From positions 280,865 to 344,864 of the forward strand of contig QNQO01001176.1 in NCBI GenBank assembly GCA_003290165.1: a DNA stretch of 64,000 nt, written 5' to 3'. Of this stretch, positions 10,178 to 22,181 are shown in pieces. Each line of letters begins with the position of its first letter. The first letter of the stretch is position 1. The translations under genes and the position numbers were made by a program. Below the pieces are notes generated by a model, which made no database searches, was not told where the DNA came from, and saw only the letters and a list, made by a program, of their open reading frames with translations. The stretch comes from Berberis thunbergii. Lineage: Eukaryota; Streptophyta; Magnoliopsida; Ranunculales; Berberidaceae.

Positions 10178-12468
10178 ATGGCCCCTAACCAATTGCTCTT
10201 TGATGCTGCTGAAGATATTGACTCTATCATATCCCAGCTTAGTCATCAACTCAAAAGCTCCCTCTCCCTCTCCATCCCTGAACCTAGTTTTGTGGTGCAA
10301 GTTAATGAGGGTTTGGAAGACCCAGCTTTACGAGCTTTACGAACCGTAGTCAAGTATTACCATGATCAACAGCTGAGTCCGGAAGCATTTGCGAAACACA
10401 TGCTACCTCAATGGGAACCATTGCATAGCGTTCACTTTGAAGTGCTTGAAGGACACACTAATTCAAAAAATGTGTATTACTTGGTCCACTTCACTAATGT
10501 GGAAGACAAAGACAAGGTGTTATTCACAGGACCCTGGTCTCTTTTTGGTTGGCTCGTCTCTGTTAAGGATTGGCAACCGGAATATACTGCATGTCACTTT
10601 CACTCTATACCTTGCTAGATTAGGATTCACGAGTTTCCTTCCTTTGCAGAAAATCTTATTACCGAATGTTGAAGTTTTGGCTAATTGCATTGGCCCATGC
10701 ATGGAGGTATTTCACCTTGCCTTGAATCAAATCTCAAATCCATATATAAGATTCAAGGTTTGGTTAGATGTTTCAAAACCTCTCCCTAGTAAAATGCGTA
10801 CTTCCTTTAGGATCGTAGATGGCAGGGTTTTTGTGGTTAAATTTTGTTATGAAGACGTCCCCAACTTTTGTTTTTGTTGCGGCATGATGATTCACAAAGT
10901 AGGGAATGAATGTCTAGTCATTATGCAAGTGGATAAGTCTTTGAATGGGGCCAACCTTACTCCGGAAATGATCAATAGATTGTTCTCCTTCGGGCCAATC
11001 AAATATCGGATATAGACAAACACTTCGTTCTAGTATGGCTCTCTGTATTGGCAAACAACAATGGAATATGTTATCTTTATCTCCGGGAATTCTGGCTATT
11101 CAATGAGCTCCCTCGAACCATGCCACTGAAGGTTTTCAAGCAAATGTGTCATCTCCTCAGCTCCACCAAGCTCTTTCTCTAGTATTGCCTCTTGGATCTA
11201 CCCAGGCGATGGGAAATACCAGTGTGCGCCATATAAACATCAACGCCACTGAGGTAGATGACCAAGGGGACATGTTCATCCAAGAGGCTAATACAATCAA
11301 TGTCGTTGCTCCATATTCCCAGCAACATCTTCCTTCTTCTAGGGCCTCTGAGATGGCAACAGAAAAGACACAGGCCCAAACCCGTTTAGGTCTTCATGGG
11401 CTTCACCCTACTTTGTCGGATCAAGATCAAGAACAGGTGGACTCTATTCTAAGTAATGTGTATAGTATGGGCTGTGATGTTGGGCCTTTGTTGAGCGGTG
11501 ATTCCTATCAAGAACAAGATCTAAATATAGCCTCGAGATTTGAACAAACCCACCTTCTTCTTCTTGAGGAGGAGCCATCTCTCCCAGCTCCTCTTCTCAC
11601 CCCATGGTGGTCAATCAGATATAGGTTACTCAAGCCACAAATGCTCTCGTCACAACCCAATTTTGCCTCGATGCAACAAAATTAGTTACTGATAAGATTT
11701 TTGGATCATCGTTGCCAACCATAGGTGCTATACTTGATTCGTTTAGATCAGAACCTCCATCCTTGGAACACCATGACCCAATACAGTTTCAGTTGGGAGG
11801 TGACATGGATCCTTCTCGGTTGTCACAGTGTCCGATAGCTACAGGCCTTCTTCCGGGTACTCTTTCCTGTTAGTCGAACCTACCAAACAGAGTGGCAATG
11901 CTTCTTAGGGCAAATAGGAGGCGTTCCATTTTGCAAATGAGAGCTCGATGCCTTAATAGGAGCATTGCCAGACAGAGCAATCAGTCCTCTGGAAGTGCTC
12001 CTTCAAGGCGTTCAGGCAAGGCCAAAGGTACACAATTTGCTCCCTAAGTCAGTTTCTAAAGGAAAAGGTAAGAGAAAAATGGATGTTAGGCATGATTCAG
12101 TGCAGGAAGGTGGTTTCTTACAGATGAGTAAGCGACCTACTGTGGGTATTTCTTTTAGAGAAGCCACCAACTCCACTCAGTTAGATTTCGTTTCAACAAG
12201 GATGAATCTCACAGGTCCCACTACCTATACAAGAACTATTAATCATACAAGTTTCTATCATGCTCAAGATTATTATATCAGTTTCGAGCCCTCCCATCTT
12301 GTTCCACTAGGCCTACCCACTCTCATAGGGGCTGGCATCCTACACATAACTACAACTAGCTACTCTCATTCTAGTCATCACAGCTCATCCACTAATTCCT
12401 CCATTAATCTGGGGACCACTCTTGAGGAAGGGGCGACCGCCTACAAAGGGTCGCCCAAGTTGCCATGA
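10178..12468 (+). pseudogene. LINE-D ORF1 (DUF4283-like with altered zinc knuckle), broken
   Basis: The ATG at 10178 opens MAPNQLLFDAAEDI, followed by a DUF4283-like domain (VYYLVHFTNVEDKDKVLFTGPW) up to the stop at 10618. A frameshift near 10600 leads into the second half (IRFKVWLDVSKPLP, VKFCYEDVPNFC) to 11015. The knuckle reads CFCCGMMIHKVGNEC, that is CX2CX4HX5C, one residue longer than the canonical spacing. Further pieces of the C-terminal tail lie at 11146-11685 and 11965-12468. The final TGA overlaps the ORF2 ATG at 12465. Confidence 0.75.
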
Positions 12469-15400
12469 TACTCAGTTGGAATGCAAGAGGCATTGGGTCG
12501 CCCTACGCATTCCGCACCTTGAGGGCCCTCTCCCTACAGTCCAATCCCGACATTCTCTTCATCTCTGAGACAAAAGCATCTTCACCAAAAAATGGATCAC
12601 ATACACAGGAGGTTGGGTTACAAATACGGGGCTTCAGTTCCAGCTAGTGGTTTGTCAGGTGGTCTTGCTTTATTCTAGAGGGAAGGTACGTAGTTAAATA
12701 TTATTTCTTTCAGTACATACTTTTTTTATTGTACAGTCGATAATTATCATTCTAGTTAGACTTGGTCTATCATTTTTGTTTACGGAAAGCCTAATCCATC
12801 TCTTCGATCAGCCTTCTGGGACACTTTTTCAAACTTGGCTTCTTTAATTGAACATCTTTTCATAGTTATAGGTAACCTAAATGCTATAGCAGCTCAAGAG
12901 GATAAGATAGGTGGGAGAAAAATTACTGAGGCTAGGGTAAAACATCTTAGAAATTTTATAGCTAATCACAATTTGATTGATTTCTCACAATTAGGACAAT
13001 CTTGGCTCAAGAATGGGAATAAATACCATATTTTTCCACCTCTCAACTCTCCTACGAAGAAAGCGCAATCACATTCTCCGTCTTAGGGACACGACTAATA
13101 CATGGCACTCTGCTCATTTAGAGATTGGTTCGATTCTCAATGATTACTTTCAAAACATTTACCAAACCTCCAATCCTCCAACCGATCATGATATTGAATA
13201 TCTTTTTACCCCCGCTGTGTCTGATGAGGAGAATGCGGATCTCCTTAAAATCCCGGATGAGGAAGAAATCGAAACACAATCTTTAACATAGGCAACCACA
13301 AAGTCCCGGGGCCCGATGGCTTCCATGTGTTTTTCTTTAAACACTTCTGAGATATTGTTAAAGATGAAGTGATTTAGGTGGTACAACATTTCTTCACCAC
13401 TAAATCTTTGGATCCTAAGCTTATGAAACTTTCCTCGTGCTTATCCCCAAAGTCTCAAACCCTATCACACCGGATAATTTTTGGACGATTGGTTTGTGTA
13501 ATGTAATTTACAAAGTCATCTCCAAAATCCTAGCTAATAGGCTAAAACCCCTGTTGGACAATATCATCTCCCCAAACCAATGGGCTTTTCTTAAAGGCCA
13601 ATCCATCTCTGACAATGTCAACCTTGCCCATGAAGCCTTTTTTCAAATGAAATATAGCAGGAAAAAAAAGGTTGGATGACGATTGAAATTGACATGACCA
13701 AAGCTTATGACCACGTCGAATGAAGTTTTCTTCTTCAAATTCTCAAGTGACTGAGATTTGTGGATAACTGGATTCGGCTAATAGAACAATGTGTCTCAAC
13801 TACTTCTCTTCGGGTCCTCCTTAATGGGACCCCACTGGAGTCCTTAAGACCAACTAGAGGACTCAGGCAAGGTGATCCCCTATCCCCTTACCTGTTTATC
13901 CTGGTTCCCAAAGCCCTCTTCGGAATGCTTTCAAAAGAAGAAACCAACCAAGCTTTGAAAGGTATTCAGCTTAGGAGACACGCCCCTCCCATCAGTCACC
14001 TACCATATGATGATGAGCTCATGGTTTTCTGCCAGGCGTCCATTGCTGGAGCTCACTCCATTAAAGAATTGTTATCAAGTTACTATGTTGTTTCGGGACA
14101 AACAGTCAATTTTGATAAGTCTTTTGTTTACTACAACTCTAACGTCCATCCCAGACATGCCAAGATGATAAACTGAATTTTCGGTTCCAATATGTACAAT
14201 CCAAAGGACAAATATCCGGGGTCGCTTTTGCTTCTTTCAAAGAAGAAATCGTCAAATTTCCAGTTTCTTGTTGAGAAAATGAATTCCAAAAACTTGCCTC
14301 TTGGAAGGCTAAGGTGTTATCTCGAGCAGGTAGGACGGTGATGATAAAAGTTGTCATTCAGTCCATCCTTATCTATCTATTCAATGCAGACTTTTCTACT
14401 CCCATGTTCCACTATACAACAAATCGATAAGCTGGCTTGTAACTTTTGGTGGAATGGCACGGATGATAGAAATGCTCGACATCTATGTACCTGGCCAAAG
14501 ATCACCCTTCCTAGGTACCTGAGAGGTCTTAACATCCCTTCAGCTAGAATAAAAAATCTGGCCTTAAAAGCAAAACATATGTGAAATGTTATGGTTAATC
14601 CCACAAACCCTTGTAATGCACTACTCAAAGCATTATACTTTCAACATAAAAGTATCTTCAAACTTGGAAAACCCCCGCACATTGCCTCTTTTGCTTAGAT
14701 AAGCAACCTCACAACCCTTTCCAAAATGAAAAAAACATCTTATTTGGCAAGTTAGATTGGGTGATGAGATAGACCTCTGGCATGATTGTTGAGTTAAACT
14801 GGGATTTATCCTGGCAAAATGCGGCGACTTATATCCAACCCCAACCCCCCCCCCCCCCCCACTCCATAGTGTGAAAGATCTATGGCTTTTTAATGAAAAC
14901 CAACACCATCCAACTTGGATCATTGATCTTATCTCCTCTTTATTCCCAGCTCCTGTGGCAAAGGATATCTCTGATATTGTTCTTCGAACCTCCACCGCAC
15001 ATGACTCTCTTATATGGAGGTTTGATAAGCGAGGGTTGTTTTCTATCAGGAGTGCCACTAAAGCTTTTTGTGCTTGATGAACTACAGACTTCCTCATCCA
15101 CTCTCACCAATACTCATTTAAATCCTAAAGTCCTTCGGGAACTTTGGCGTATTAAAGCTCCAACCAATGCCATCTTCCTTCTTTGGAAAGTCACCCAGAA
15201 TATCCTGCCCACTATGACCAATTTCACTCGCATTCACATGCCGATAGAGGACTGTTGTGTTTTCTGTAAGGAGCAAAAGGAGGATGTTCTCCACCTCTTT
15301 TTCCAATGTCTGATTGTCAAGAGATTGTGGCTACTCTCCCCTATTCCCATCAACTGGAACATCGACAATGCAACCAATCAAAATTTAATTGGGTGTTTTA

Positions 15401-15640
15401 ATTTTCTTTGGGAAACTGTAGTAGCACAACCGAATTCTCATGACAAACTTCTTTCCCAATTCACGGCGGTGATCCTGACCATTTGGCAATTTCGAAACAA
15501 CACCATTTTTCACAAAAAAATAATATGAATTCAAAATTTCATCAATTCAGTTAACCAGGTGTGGTCTCTTTGGACAATGGTTTCAGCCCACAATCAACTC
15601 CCCCATGGAGTTAGCAAAACCTTCATCCTTGCACCATAAC
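12465..15640 (+). pseudogene. LINE-D ORF2: endonuclease / reverse transcriptase / zf-RVT, heavily broken
   Basis: The endonuclease start (MILSWNARGIG) runs to about 12650 and a later endonuclease piece lies at 12835-13000. This joins directly to linker sequence (SWLKNGNKYTIFF-like), so the endonuclease C-terminus is deleted. Reverse transcriptase pieces are at 13300-14176 (GPDGF, NVIYKVISKILANRL, RGLRQGDPLSPYLF). The catalytic motif near 14010 reads YDDE where xADD is expected. A zf-RVT region is at 15140-15330 (CCVFCKEQKEDVLHLFFQC). Many stops and frameshifts are present. An 18-base C run lies at about 14843-14860. Confidence 0.8.
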
Positions 15641-15749
15641 CTAGAAATTGCTGTTATAGAGAAACATCCACATCAACTTACACAATCCCTTGATCTTACT
15701 CACCACAGGGTTCCTATAGCTAATAGGGTTTATAGTCAAATTCGTGAGT

Positions 15750-15908
15750 ACTTGCATCTGTAAGAGGAGCGAGTTGCTCAATCCTTAAGGCAAGGTCCAG
15801 ATCCATACATCCAAGAACGATTAACACGTTCTCTTTCCAGTCCTTGAAGTTTGTCCCATTAAGCATGGGAATATTATTTACACCAGCAGATATACTATTA
15901 GCAGACAT
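15750..15908 (-). pseudogene. copia gag N-terminus (truncated)
   Basis: Reading leftward from the ATG at 15908, the frame gives MSANSISAGVNNIPMLNGTNFKDW and LVLGCMDLDLALR-type sequence. This is the start of Ty1/copia gag polyproteins in plants. Similarity stops near 15750, where LINE-D sequence begins. The ATG is preceded on the minus strand by a pyrimidine-rich TACAG. The rest of gag and all of pol are absent. Confidence 0.75.
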
Positions 15909-16428
15909 AGTAGCTGTACAGAGAATAAATTACATAAATAACATATTCACATCATTATTCAATTGCATAAACTTTTAAATTCATACAATAGGTAAATAAA
16001 AAACCCATATCAAGATACCTAGCACAACATTGTTATTTAGTCTTTGGATGGAAATATCAATCTGTAAGTGGTACTCTTTGTACACAACGAAACCGGCTTA
16101 ATATTATGCATTTCTTTGGACTGACATAATAAAAGCATGGTAAAGTAAACTTTATCATATATTTAAGACTAAGGATTATCCGGTCAAAATAATCTTCCTT
16201 TGGGTTGATTGTTTCACATGGATGTAGCATGCTCACTTATTTAAAATCAACCAATTTTTCTAACAGTGGTTGCTTTGGCAACCTATTAGTTAAATTGTGA
16301 AAATGTTAAATAAGGAACACAATAGTGATACATGAAACCAAAATTATAAACTATGTATAAATTTGGAGTATGAACTGAATACAAATAAAAAATGAAATAA
16401 AATGTAGCCAAAAAATGAAATAGGTCCC
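15909..16428 (-). other. Copia leader, distal part (left of the element A insertion)
   Basis: AT-rich, no coding signal. By position it continues the leader at 20851-21745 once element A and one copy of its 5-bp target duplication are removed. The assignment rests on the order LTR, primer site, leader, gag, all on the minus strand. Confidence 0.45.
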
Positions 16429-18114
16429 TGATATACACGTAATTATTACAAAATATATCCCTTAATTTATATATGTTAGTGCTTAAATTAATATATTTTA
16501 TTCTAATTATTTCATTTTCATGTTTTTGTAGGAATTTGCGCATAAGCGACAAAATCGCATTAAGGCGACAATTTGAGGAGATGATTAATTTGTTGATTCT
16601 AGCGGTGGTACAAAATAGTGGTTCACATCTCTAAACCTAGCCCAAGTAAGCCTAGAACTACTTAATTTAATCAAGCCCAAACCCAAACCCCGAAAGCTAG
16701 AAACCTAAGCTCAGCCTAACAAGGAAATAGGGGTATCCTATTTAGGTTTCTCTCTTCCCTTCTCTTGTAAGGCCTCTTCCACGTTTTCTCTTCCCCTCTT
16801 TTTTTTTTCCAGCCACCATCACCACCTCCACCGAGGCAGAGCCCTGTGTCTCTCGCCACTAACCAGCCACCGTCCTCGCCACCGTCACTAACCACCCTGT
16901 TTCACGGTACAAACACCGACCTCGCCACCGTCGTCGCTGTCCATAACACAACCACCATCACCCGAGCACCACCATCTCCCTCCCTCTCTCTCACAGCCAC
17001 CACCATCGCGACAAACTCGCTACCACCGCGAAACAGACAAGGCACCTCCCTGTTTCGTTCCCTGTTCCTCGTCCTCCTTCGCGTTTGTGTTGATTCTACT
17101 GTTCCCTCACCTTCTCTCTGTTCTTGCAGGTGCTGGACACGTTCGGACGACGAAGAAGCTCGCGAGGAGCGAACCAACAGCGGCGGAGCAGGCGCTGTCG
17201 CGCTGGGAACGAAGAGCAGCAGAGCAGCGATTTCGCGCGGGAGAAAACTGTTTTTCAAAACTGAAAAACAGTTTTGGCTATTGACACCCCGAGAACTTGT
17301 AAGAGCCACCACAGTGCAATTTCAGCTTTTTTCTCGGGATTCGCGTCCGTGCAAAGATGACTTCCACCTTCAGTGATGCTGTGACCACCACCACCATGAG
17401 TCACTAAACCCCACACAAGGTGAAGAGGTGAACTCCTAGATGTAACGCACTAAATTAGTATTTGATTCGCTTTAAGTTTTCACGATGAATAATGATGTTT
17501 AATGATTCTTACTTTTATTTAATATAGAAATTTATGTTATTTTAATGACAGAGATTTCATAGATTTCTTCGTAGATTATTTTTATTCCGGTGATTATCTT
17601 TTCTTCTCCATATAAGCTTAGTCACGCTTTTCTTATGTGTGGAATGTTTAAGAATTAATTGATTTCGGTAGGTTAGTTATATGTGATCATCATTTATTAC
17701 GGTATTGTCTCTGGATATATCGTAAGTTTAGGATATCACATATGACAAACCTTTGTGCTTTTTTTAGAAGAAGTGAAATCTAAAATTCATTTACATTAGG
17801 GTATATTAATGCATAAACGATTATTTTTCCGATTACGTCGTTTGGGATGTGAAACACGTAGTTGAGTCATCATAGCGAATCAATACTAGTTGGCGCGTGA
17901 AGTCTAGGAGGGATTCTTGGAACCTTGTGATTTCTCCAAACTTAATTTTCATTAAATTAAATTCAATTTCGTATTTTAAATTTGTTAGAATTTCTTAACT
18001 TTAGTTCCGCATAGTTTGTCTTCCTTAACCTTGTTTTGTGGATCGTTTTTCCTCGTGGGATCGACACCCCATTCTTTACTGCAATTGACCGCGTGTACTG
18101 TTTAGGTGTAATCA
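16429..18114 (+). repeat. Element A 5' LTR (1686 bp)
   Basis: Starts TGATATACAC, ends GTAATCA. A GC-rich, Pro/Ser/Thr-codon-rich block at 16800-17390 is open on both strands but has no protein signature and is treated as non-coding. A conserved block CCTCGTGGGATCGACAC near 18050 recurs in element B. It has about 270 bp (about 17752-18029) that the 3' LTR lacks. Confidence 0.9.
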
Positions 18115-18119
18115 AATTT

Positions 18120-18137
18120 TGGCGCCGTTGCCGGGGA
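18120..18137 (+). other. Element A primer-binding site, tRNA-Asp type
   Basis: TGGCGCCGTTGCCGGGGA lies six bases after the LTR end. It is complementary to the 3' end of plant tRNA-Asp, the usual primer site of Athila-type Ty3/gypsy elements. Confidence 0.9.
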
Positions 18138-18402
18138 ACAAGCGTCATTCTACAAGGAAGGTTTCGGGTATTATCTTTCTTGCTCATTTTTTATTTTATT
18201 CTATTTTTAAGTTTTAGGTCCAGTTTAATTTTATTTTATTTCTAAAAAAATTTAAAAAAATTGAAAAATTAAAAATTAAAAAAAAAAAAACATTGGGGGA
18301 GTGAGTTGGAATAGAGACCACTTAGGGAGACTAATCAGGGTCCCAAATTTAGAACACCCACAAATTCACATTGAGACCGAATTAAGTTCTACTTCTAACA
18401 CC

Positions 18403-19119
18403 ATGAGTAATCATGAAGATGATCATGTTCGGTCGCTAAAGGACTATCTCCACCCCACGCGCACTGCTACTCCATCATGTATCATGTTTGCACCAAGTAC
18501 ACCAAAGCTAGATTTTAAGCCGGGTATGATACAATTATTACCTACTTTTCATGGCCAAGAGAGTGAAAATTCTTATGTTCACATTAGGGAATTTGAGGAA
18601 GTTGTGGCCACTTTTCACAACAAAGTTGAGGCTGTAGACTCGGTTAGACTAAGGTTCTTTCCTTTTTCCCTTAAGGAAAAAGCGAAGAGTTGGCTATTCT
18701 CTTTGCGACCAAGGTCTATAGGTTCGTGGGAGGAGATGACCCAAGCATTTTTTAATAAATACTTTCCTCACCACAAAACCAATGGTCTAAAGAGACAGAT
18801 TTCTACCTTCACCCAAAAGAATAGCGAGACATTATATCAAGTATGGGAGAGGTTCAAGGATCTCTTGAATACATGCCCACACCATGGGTATGAGAGTTGG
18901 CGCTTAGTCAGTTATTTTTATGAAGGGCTCACCAGTAGAGAACGTCAGTTCATTGAGATGATGTGTAATAGAGAGTTTTTGCAAAAAGACCCTGATGAGG
19001 TCATTGAGTACCTGAATGACTTAGCTAAAAAGGCCCACACTTGGACTGGTCCAAGTGCTACTGAGAGCACGGATAGAACACGCCCAGCTGGAGTTTACCA
19101 ACTTAGGGAGGAGGATTAG
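18403..19119 (+). CDS. gag: Element A gag protein (retrotrans_gag domain), intact
   Basis: This open frame encodes about 238 residues from the ATG at 18403; the same frame is open from 18301 with a GTG. The protein carries the core of the plant gypsy gag capsid domain: FPFSLKEKAKSWLFSL, then GSWEEMTQAFFNKYFP, then ETLYQVWERFKDLLNTCPHHG, then FYEGLTSRERQFIEMM. The family forms the virus-like particle that packages element RNA. There is no zinc knuckle and no downstream pol, and the frame ends at a normal stop after an Arg/Glu-rich tail. No frameshift or stop is seen, unlike every other transposon frame of this size here. Whether it is expressed cannot be told from sequence. Confidence 0.88.
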   Translation: MSNHEDDHVRSLKDYLHPTRTATPSCIMFAPSTPKLDFKPGMIQLLPTFHGQESENSYVHIREFEEVVATFHNKVEAVDSVRLRFFPFSLKEKAKSWLFSLRPRSIGSWEEMTQAFFNKYFPHHKTNGLKRQISTFTQKNSETLYQVWERFKDLLNTCPHHGYESWRLVSYFYEGLTSRERQFIEMMCNREFLQKDPDEVIEYLNDLAKKAHTWTGPSATESTDRTRPAGVYQLREED

Positions 19120-19429
19120 TTTGTTGTTTTTCTTGAATTGTAAGCAATCAGAAAAATACTCTAAGGGGAATAAAAGAGAATGTTCATATGTTTAATTTGC
19201 ATTATGTTTTTAGAAAATAGATTTTGTTTTATTGAGTCAGTAATGTTGGGGGTAGCATTTCTGGAAACCCTCACGAGACTATAACTCGTCCTCTAGAGGA
19301 AATCTAGAGGTTTAAAGCCCTGTTGCACGTTAATGTAAGTGCAACCGTGATTCCTACGAAAGTGAGTTAGGATTTTATTTTTTATTTTGTTTTGCTCGAG
19401 GATTAGCAAAATATAGGTTTGGGGGTATT
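19120..19429 (+). other. Element A 3' leader and polypurine tract
   Basis: Non-coding. Contains a block around CCCTCACGAGACTATAACTC (19269-19290) shared with element B, an internal GTTGGGGGTAG, and the polypurine tract AGGTTTGGGGGTATT directly before the 3' LTR. The tract is identical in element B. Confidence 0.8.
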
Positions 19430-20845
19430 TGATATACACGTAATTATTACAAAATATATCCCTTAATTTATATATGTTAGTGCTTAAATTAATATATTTT
19501 ATTCTAATTATTTCATTTTCATGTTTTTGTAGGAATTTGCGCGGTGAACGACAAAATCGCATTAAGGCGACAATTTGAGGAGATGATTAATTTGTTGATT
19601 CTAGCGGTGGTACAAAATAGTGGTTCACATCTCTAAACCTAGCCCAAGTAAGCCTAGAACCACTTAATTTAATCAAGCCCAAGCCCAAGCCCAAGCCCCG
19701 AAAGCTAGAAACCTAAGCTCAGCCTAACAAGGAAATAGGGGAACCCTATTTAGGTTTCTCTCTTCCCTTCTCTTGTAAGGCCTCTTCCACATTTTCTCTT
19801 CCCCTCTTTTTTTTTTCAGCCACCATCACCACCTCCACCAAGGCAGAGCCCTGTGTCTCTCGCCACTAACCAGCCACCGTCTTCGCCACCGTCACTAACC
19901 ACCCTGTTTCACGGTACAAACACCGACCTCGCCACCTTCCTCGCTGTCCATAACACAGCCACCATCACCCGAGCACCACCATCTCCCTCCCTCTCTCTCA
20001 CAGCCACCACCATCGCGACAGACTCGCTACCACCGCGAAACAGACATGGCACCTCCCTGTTTCGTTCCCTGTTCCTCGTCCTCCTTCGCGTTTGTGTTGA
20101 TTCTACTGTTCCCTCACCTTCTCTCTGTTCTTTCAGGTGCCGGAGAAGTTCGGACGACGAAGAAGCTCGCGAGGAGCTAACCAACAGCGGCGGAGCAGGC
20201 GCTGTCGCGCTGGGAACGAAGAGCAGCAGGGCAGGGATTTCGCGCGGGAGAAAACTATTTTTCAAAACTGAAAAACAGTTTTGGCTATTGACACCCCGAG
20301 AACTTGTAAGAGCCACCAAAGTGCAATTTCAGCCCTTTTTCTCGGGATTCGCGTCCATGCAGAGATGACTTCCACTTCCAGTGATGCTGTGACCACCACC
20401 ACCATGAGTCACTAAACGCGACGCAAGGTGAAGAGGTGAACTCCTAGATGTAACGCACTAAATTAGTATTTGATTCGCTTTAAGTTTTCACGACGAATAA
20501 TGATGTTTAGTGATTCTCACTTTTATTTAATATAGAAATTTATGTTATTTTAGTGACAGAGATTTCATAGATTTCTTCGTAGATTATTTTTATTCTGGTG
20601 ATTATCTTTTCTTCTCCATATAAGCTTAGTCACGCTTTTCTTATGTGTGGAATGTTTAAGAATTAATTGATTCCGGTAGGTTAGGGTATATGTGATCGTC
20701 ATTTATTATGGTACTGTCTCCGGATATATCGTAAGTTTAGGATATCACATATGACAAAACCTTGTTTTCTAGATCTTTTTTCCTCGTGGGATCGACACCC
20801 CATTCTTTACTGCAATTGATCGCGTGTACTGTTTGGGCGTAATCA
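19430..20845 (+). repeat. Element A 3' LTR (1416 bp)
   Basis: Aligns with 16429-18114 from end to end but lacks about 270 bp after ATGACAAAACC (near 20755). The short sequence AACCTT occurs at both edges of the missing segment in the 5' LTR, which points to a microhomology deletion here. Confidence 0.9.
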
Positions 20846-20850
20846 GTCTC

Positions 20851-21745
20851 AATAATGTAAAAACAATATTACCAACAGCAACAGGCCCAATAGTCAAAGT
20901 AAAATTTACTAACAGGCCCAATTATTACCAACAGTAACAGGCCCAACCAACAGCAACAGGCCCAATAGTCAAAGTAAAATTTACTAACAGTCCAACAACA
21001 ACATCAGGCCCAAGAGTGAATAGTCATCAGGCCCAATAGTGAACAGTCACCAGGCCCAACAGTTGAACAGTCACCAGGCCCGCCCAACAGTGAACAGTCA
21101 CCAGGTCTAATAGTGAACAGTCACTACTGTCCAACAGTGATCATGGCCCAACAATCACCAGGCCCAAGTCACCTCCGACTTTCTATTCAACAGGGAATCG
21201 AATTTTTTTTTCACTGTACACTGAATTGTATTTGCAATATAATCACTATATTGTATAATCACTGAATTACTGTAACATTGTAACAGTATAATTAGGAATC
21301 ACATAATCACTATTTCAATATAATCACTATATTGTATAATCACTGAATTACTTTAACATTGTAACAGTATAATTAGGAATCACATAATCACTATTTTGTT
21401 TCATGGTCTAATTTCACTTTAGCCACAATATGATATTCTGTTGTCATTTGTTGGCCCAACAGAATATCATCACATGATCCTTGTATTATCAACATAATAT
21501 CATCACAGAATATCAACATGCATATCATCACTATTCATAACAGTCAATTGTAAACAATATCACTATGCATATCACTATTCATATCACTATTTCAGTCAAT
21601 GAATCGCATGATCATAACATCTATATCACTATTCAGAACAGTGCATATCACTGTAACAGTGCATACCCATAATGAATCGCATATCACTGTTCAAAGAAGG
21701 AAAACATGTTCTTCTTTATAATTTCACATAGAATCAACATGAGTT
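20851..21745 (-). repeat. Copia leader, proximal part, with tandem repeats
   Basis: No coding signal. A degenerate array of CAGGCCCAACAGTGAACAGTCAC-like units runs at about 20880-21165, an 88-bp unit (AATCACTATATTGTATAATC...) is duplicated at about 21235-21400, and short ATCACTATTCATATCACT repeats follow to 21690. It lies between the copia primer site and, across element A, the copia gag start. Confidence 0.55.
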
Positions 21746-21757
21746 GCTCTGAAACCA
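21746..21757 (-). other. Copia primer-binding site (tRNA-Met type, one mismatch)
   Basis: On the minus strand TGGTTTCAGAGC lies two bases after the LTR end. It differs at one position from the canonical TGGTATCAGAGC complementary to initiator tRNA-Met. Confidence 0.7.
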
Positions 21758-21759
21758 AT

Positions 21760-22101
21760 TGTTGTATTAAACCATACGCTTAAGACTCTAGTTGATTCAA
21801 TGGAAACAAGAAGAATAGAAACATACCTTGATCCATAACGCCTTCCCCTTTTGATTGTGATTGGATCTTCCGATTGATTCAAGCGTTTCCTTAGATTCTC
21901 TGTTGAGAGGATACAGAAGACAATGCCAAAGGTTATCTTTTTCACGCATACGCTCAATCGGGGACCAACCCATGTTTATAATGTCCATAAGTCATAACCC
22001 TTCAACTTATGGGCTGTGAATTTCAAATTCCGCCCCTCATTGAATTAGAAATTACATCCTTATTTACACCATGTTATTTATTAATACTTTATAGTCCAAC
22101 A
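21760..22101 (-). repeat. Copia 5' LTR (342 bp)
   Basis: On the minus strand it begins TGTTGGACTATAAAG and ends TTTAATACAACA, giving canonical TG...CA ends, next to the primer site above. No second LTR of this element is in the window. It lies just upstream of phospholipase D zeta exon remnants, so it appears to have inserted in an intron of that gene. Confidence 0.75.
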
Positions 22102-22181
22102 TCCCTATTAGATCATATATTAGATGGACTACACTTTAAGATAGCAATACACGTTATATTACATATGTGTGCACACATTGG

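Larger units (their letters stand above)
10178..15750 (+). mobile_element. LINE-D: decayed, internally deleted L1-type retrotransposon
   Basis: It has ORF1 (10178-12468) and ORF2 (12465 to about 15640) in the standard order, with an ATGA overlap between them. No RNase H domain and no A tail are seen; the sequence switches near 15750 into a minus-strand copia gag. LINE-D is different in sequence from LINE-A and LINE-C. Left boundary and target duplication were not found. Confidence 0.8.
16429..20845 (+). mobile_element. Element A: complete gag-only Athila-like LTR retrotransposon
   Basis: It has two LTRs beginning TGATATACAC and ending TAATCA, flanked by GTCCC (16424-16428) and GTCTC (20846-20850), a 5-bp target duplication with one transition. 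Between them are a tRNA-Asp-type primer site, an open gag frame, and a polypurine tract. The internal region is only 1.3 kb and has no protease, reverse transcriptase or integrase, so the element is non-autonomous. It fits the type described as TR-GAG (terminal repeats plus gag). It is a relative of element B at 47849-56702. Confidence 0.9.

Noticed and set aside
16846..17376. Pro/Ser/Thr-rich open frame of 176 codons in the element A LTR, with a long frame on the opposite strand and counterparts in element B
   Set aside because: GC-rich LTR sequence keeps both strands open. Residue composition is low-complexity, the frames differ between A and B, and no domain is present.
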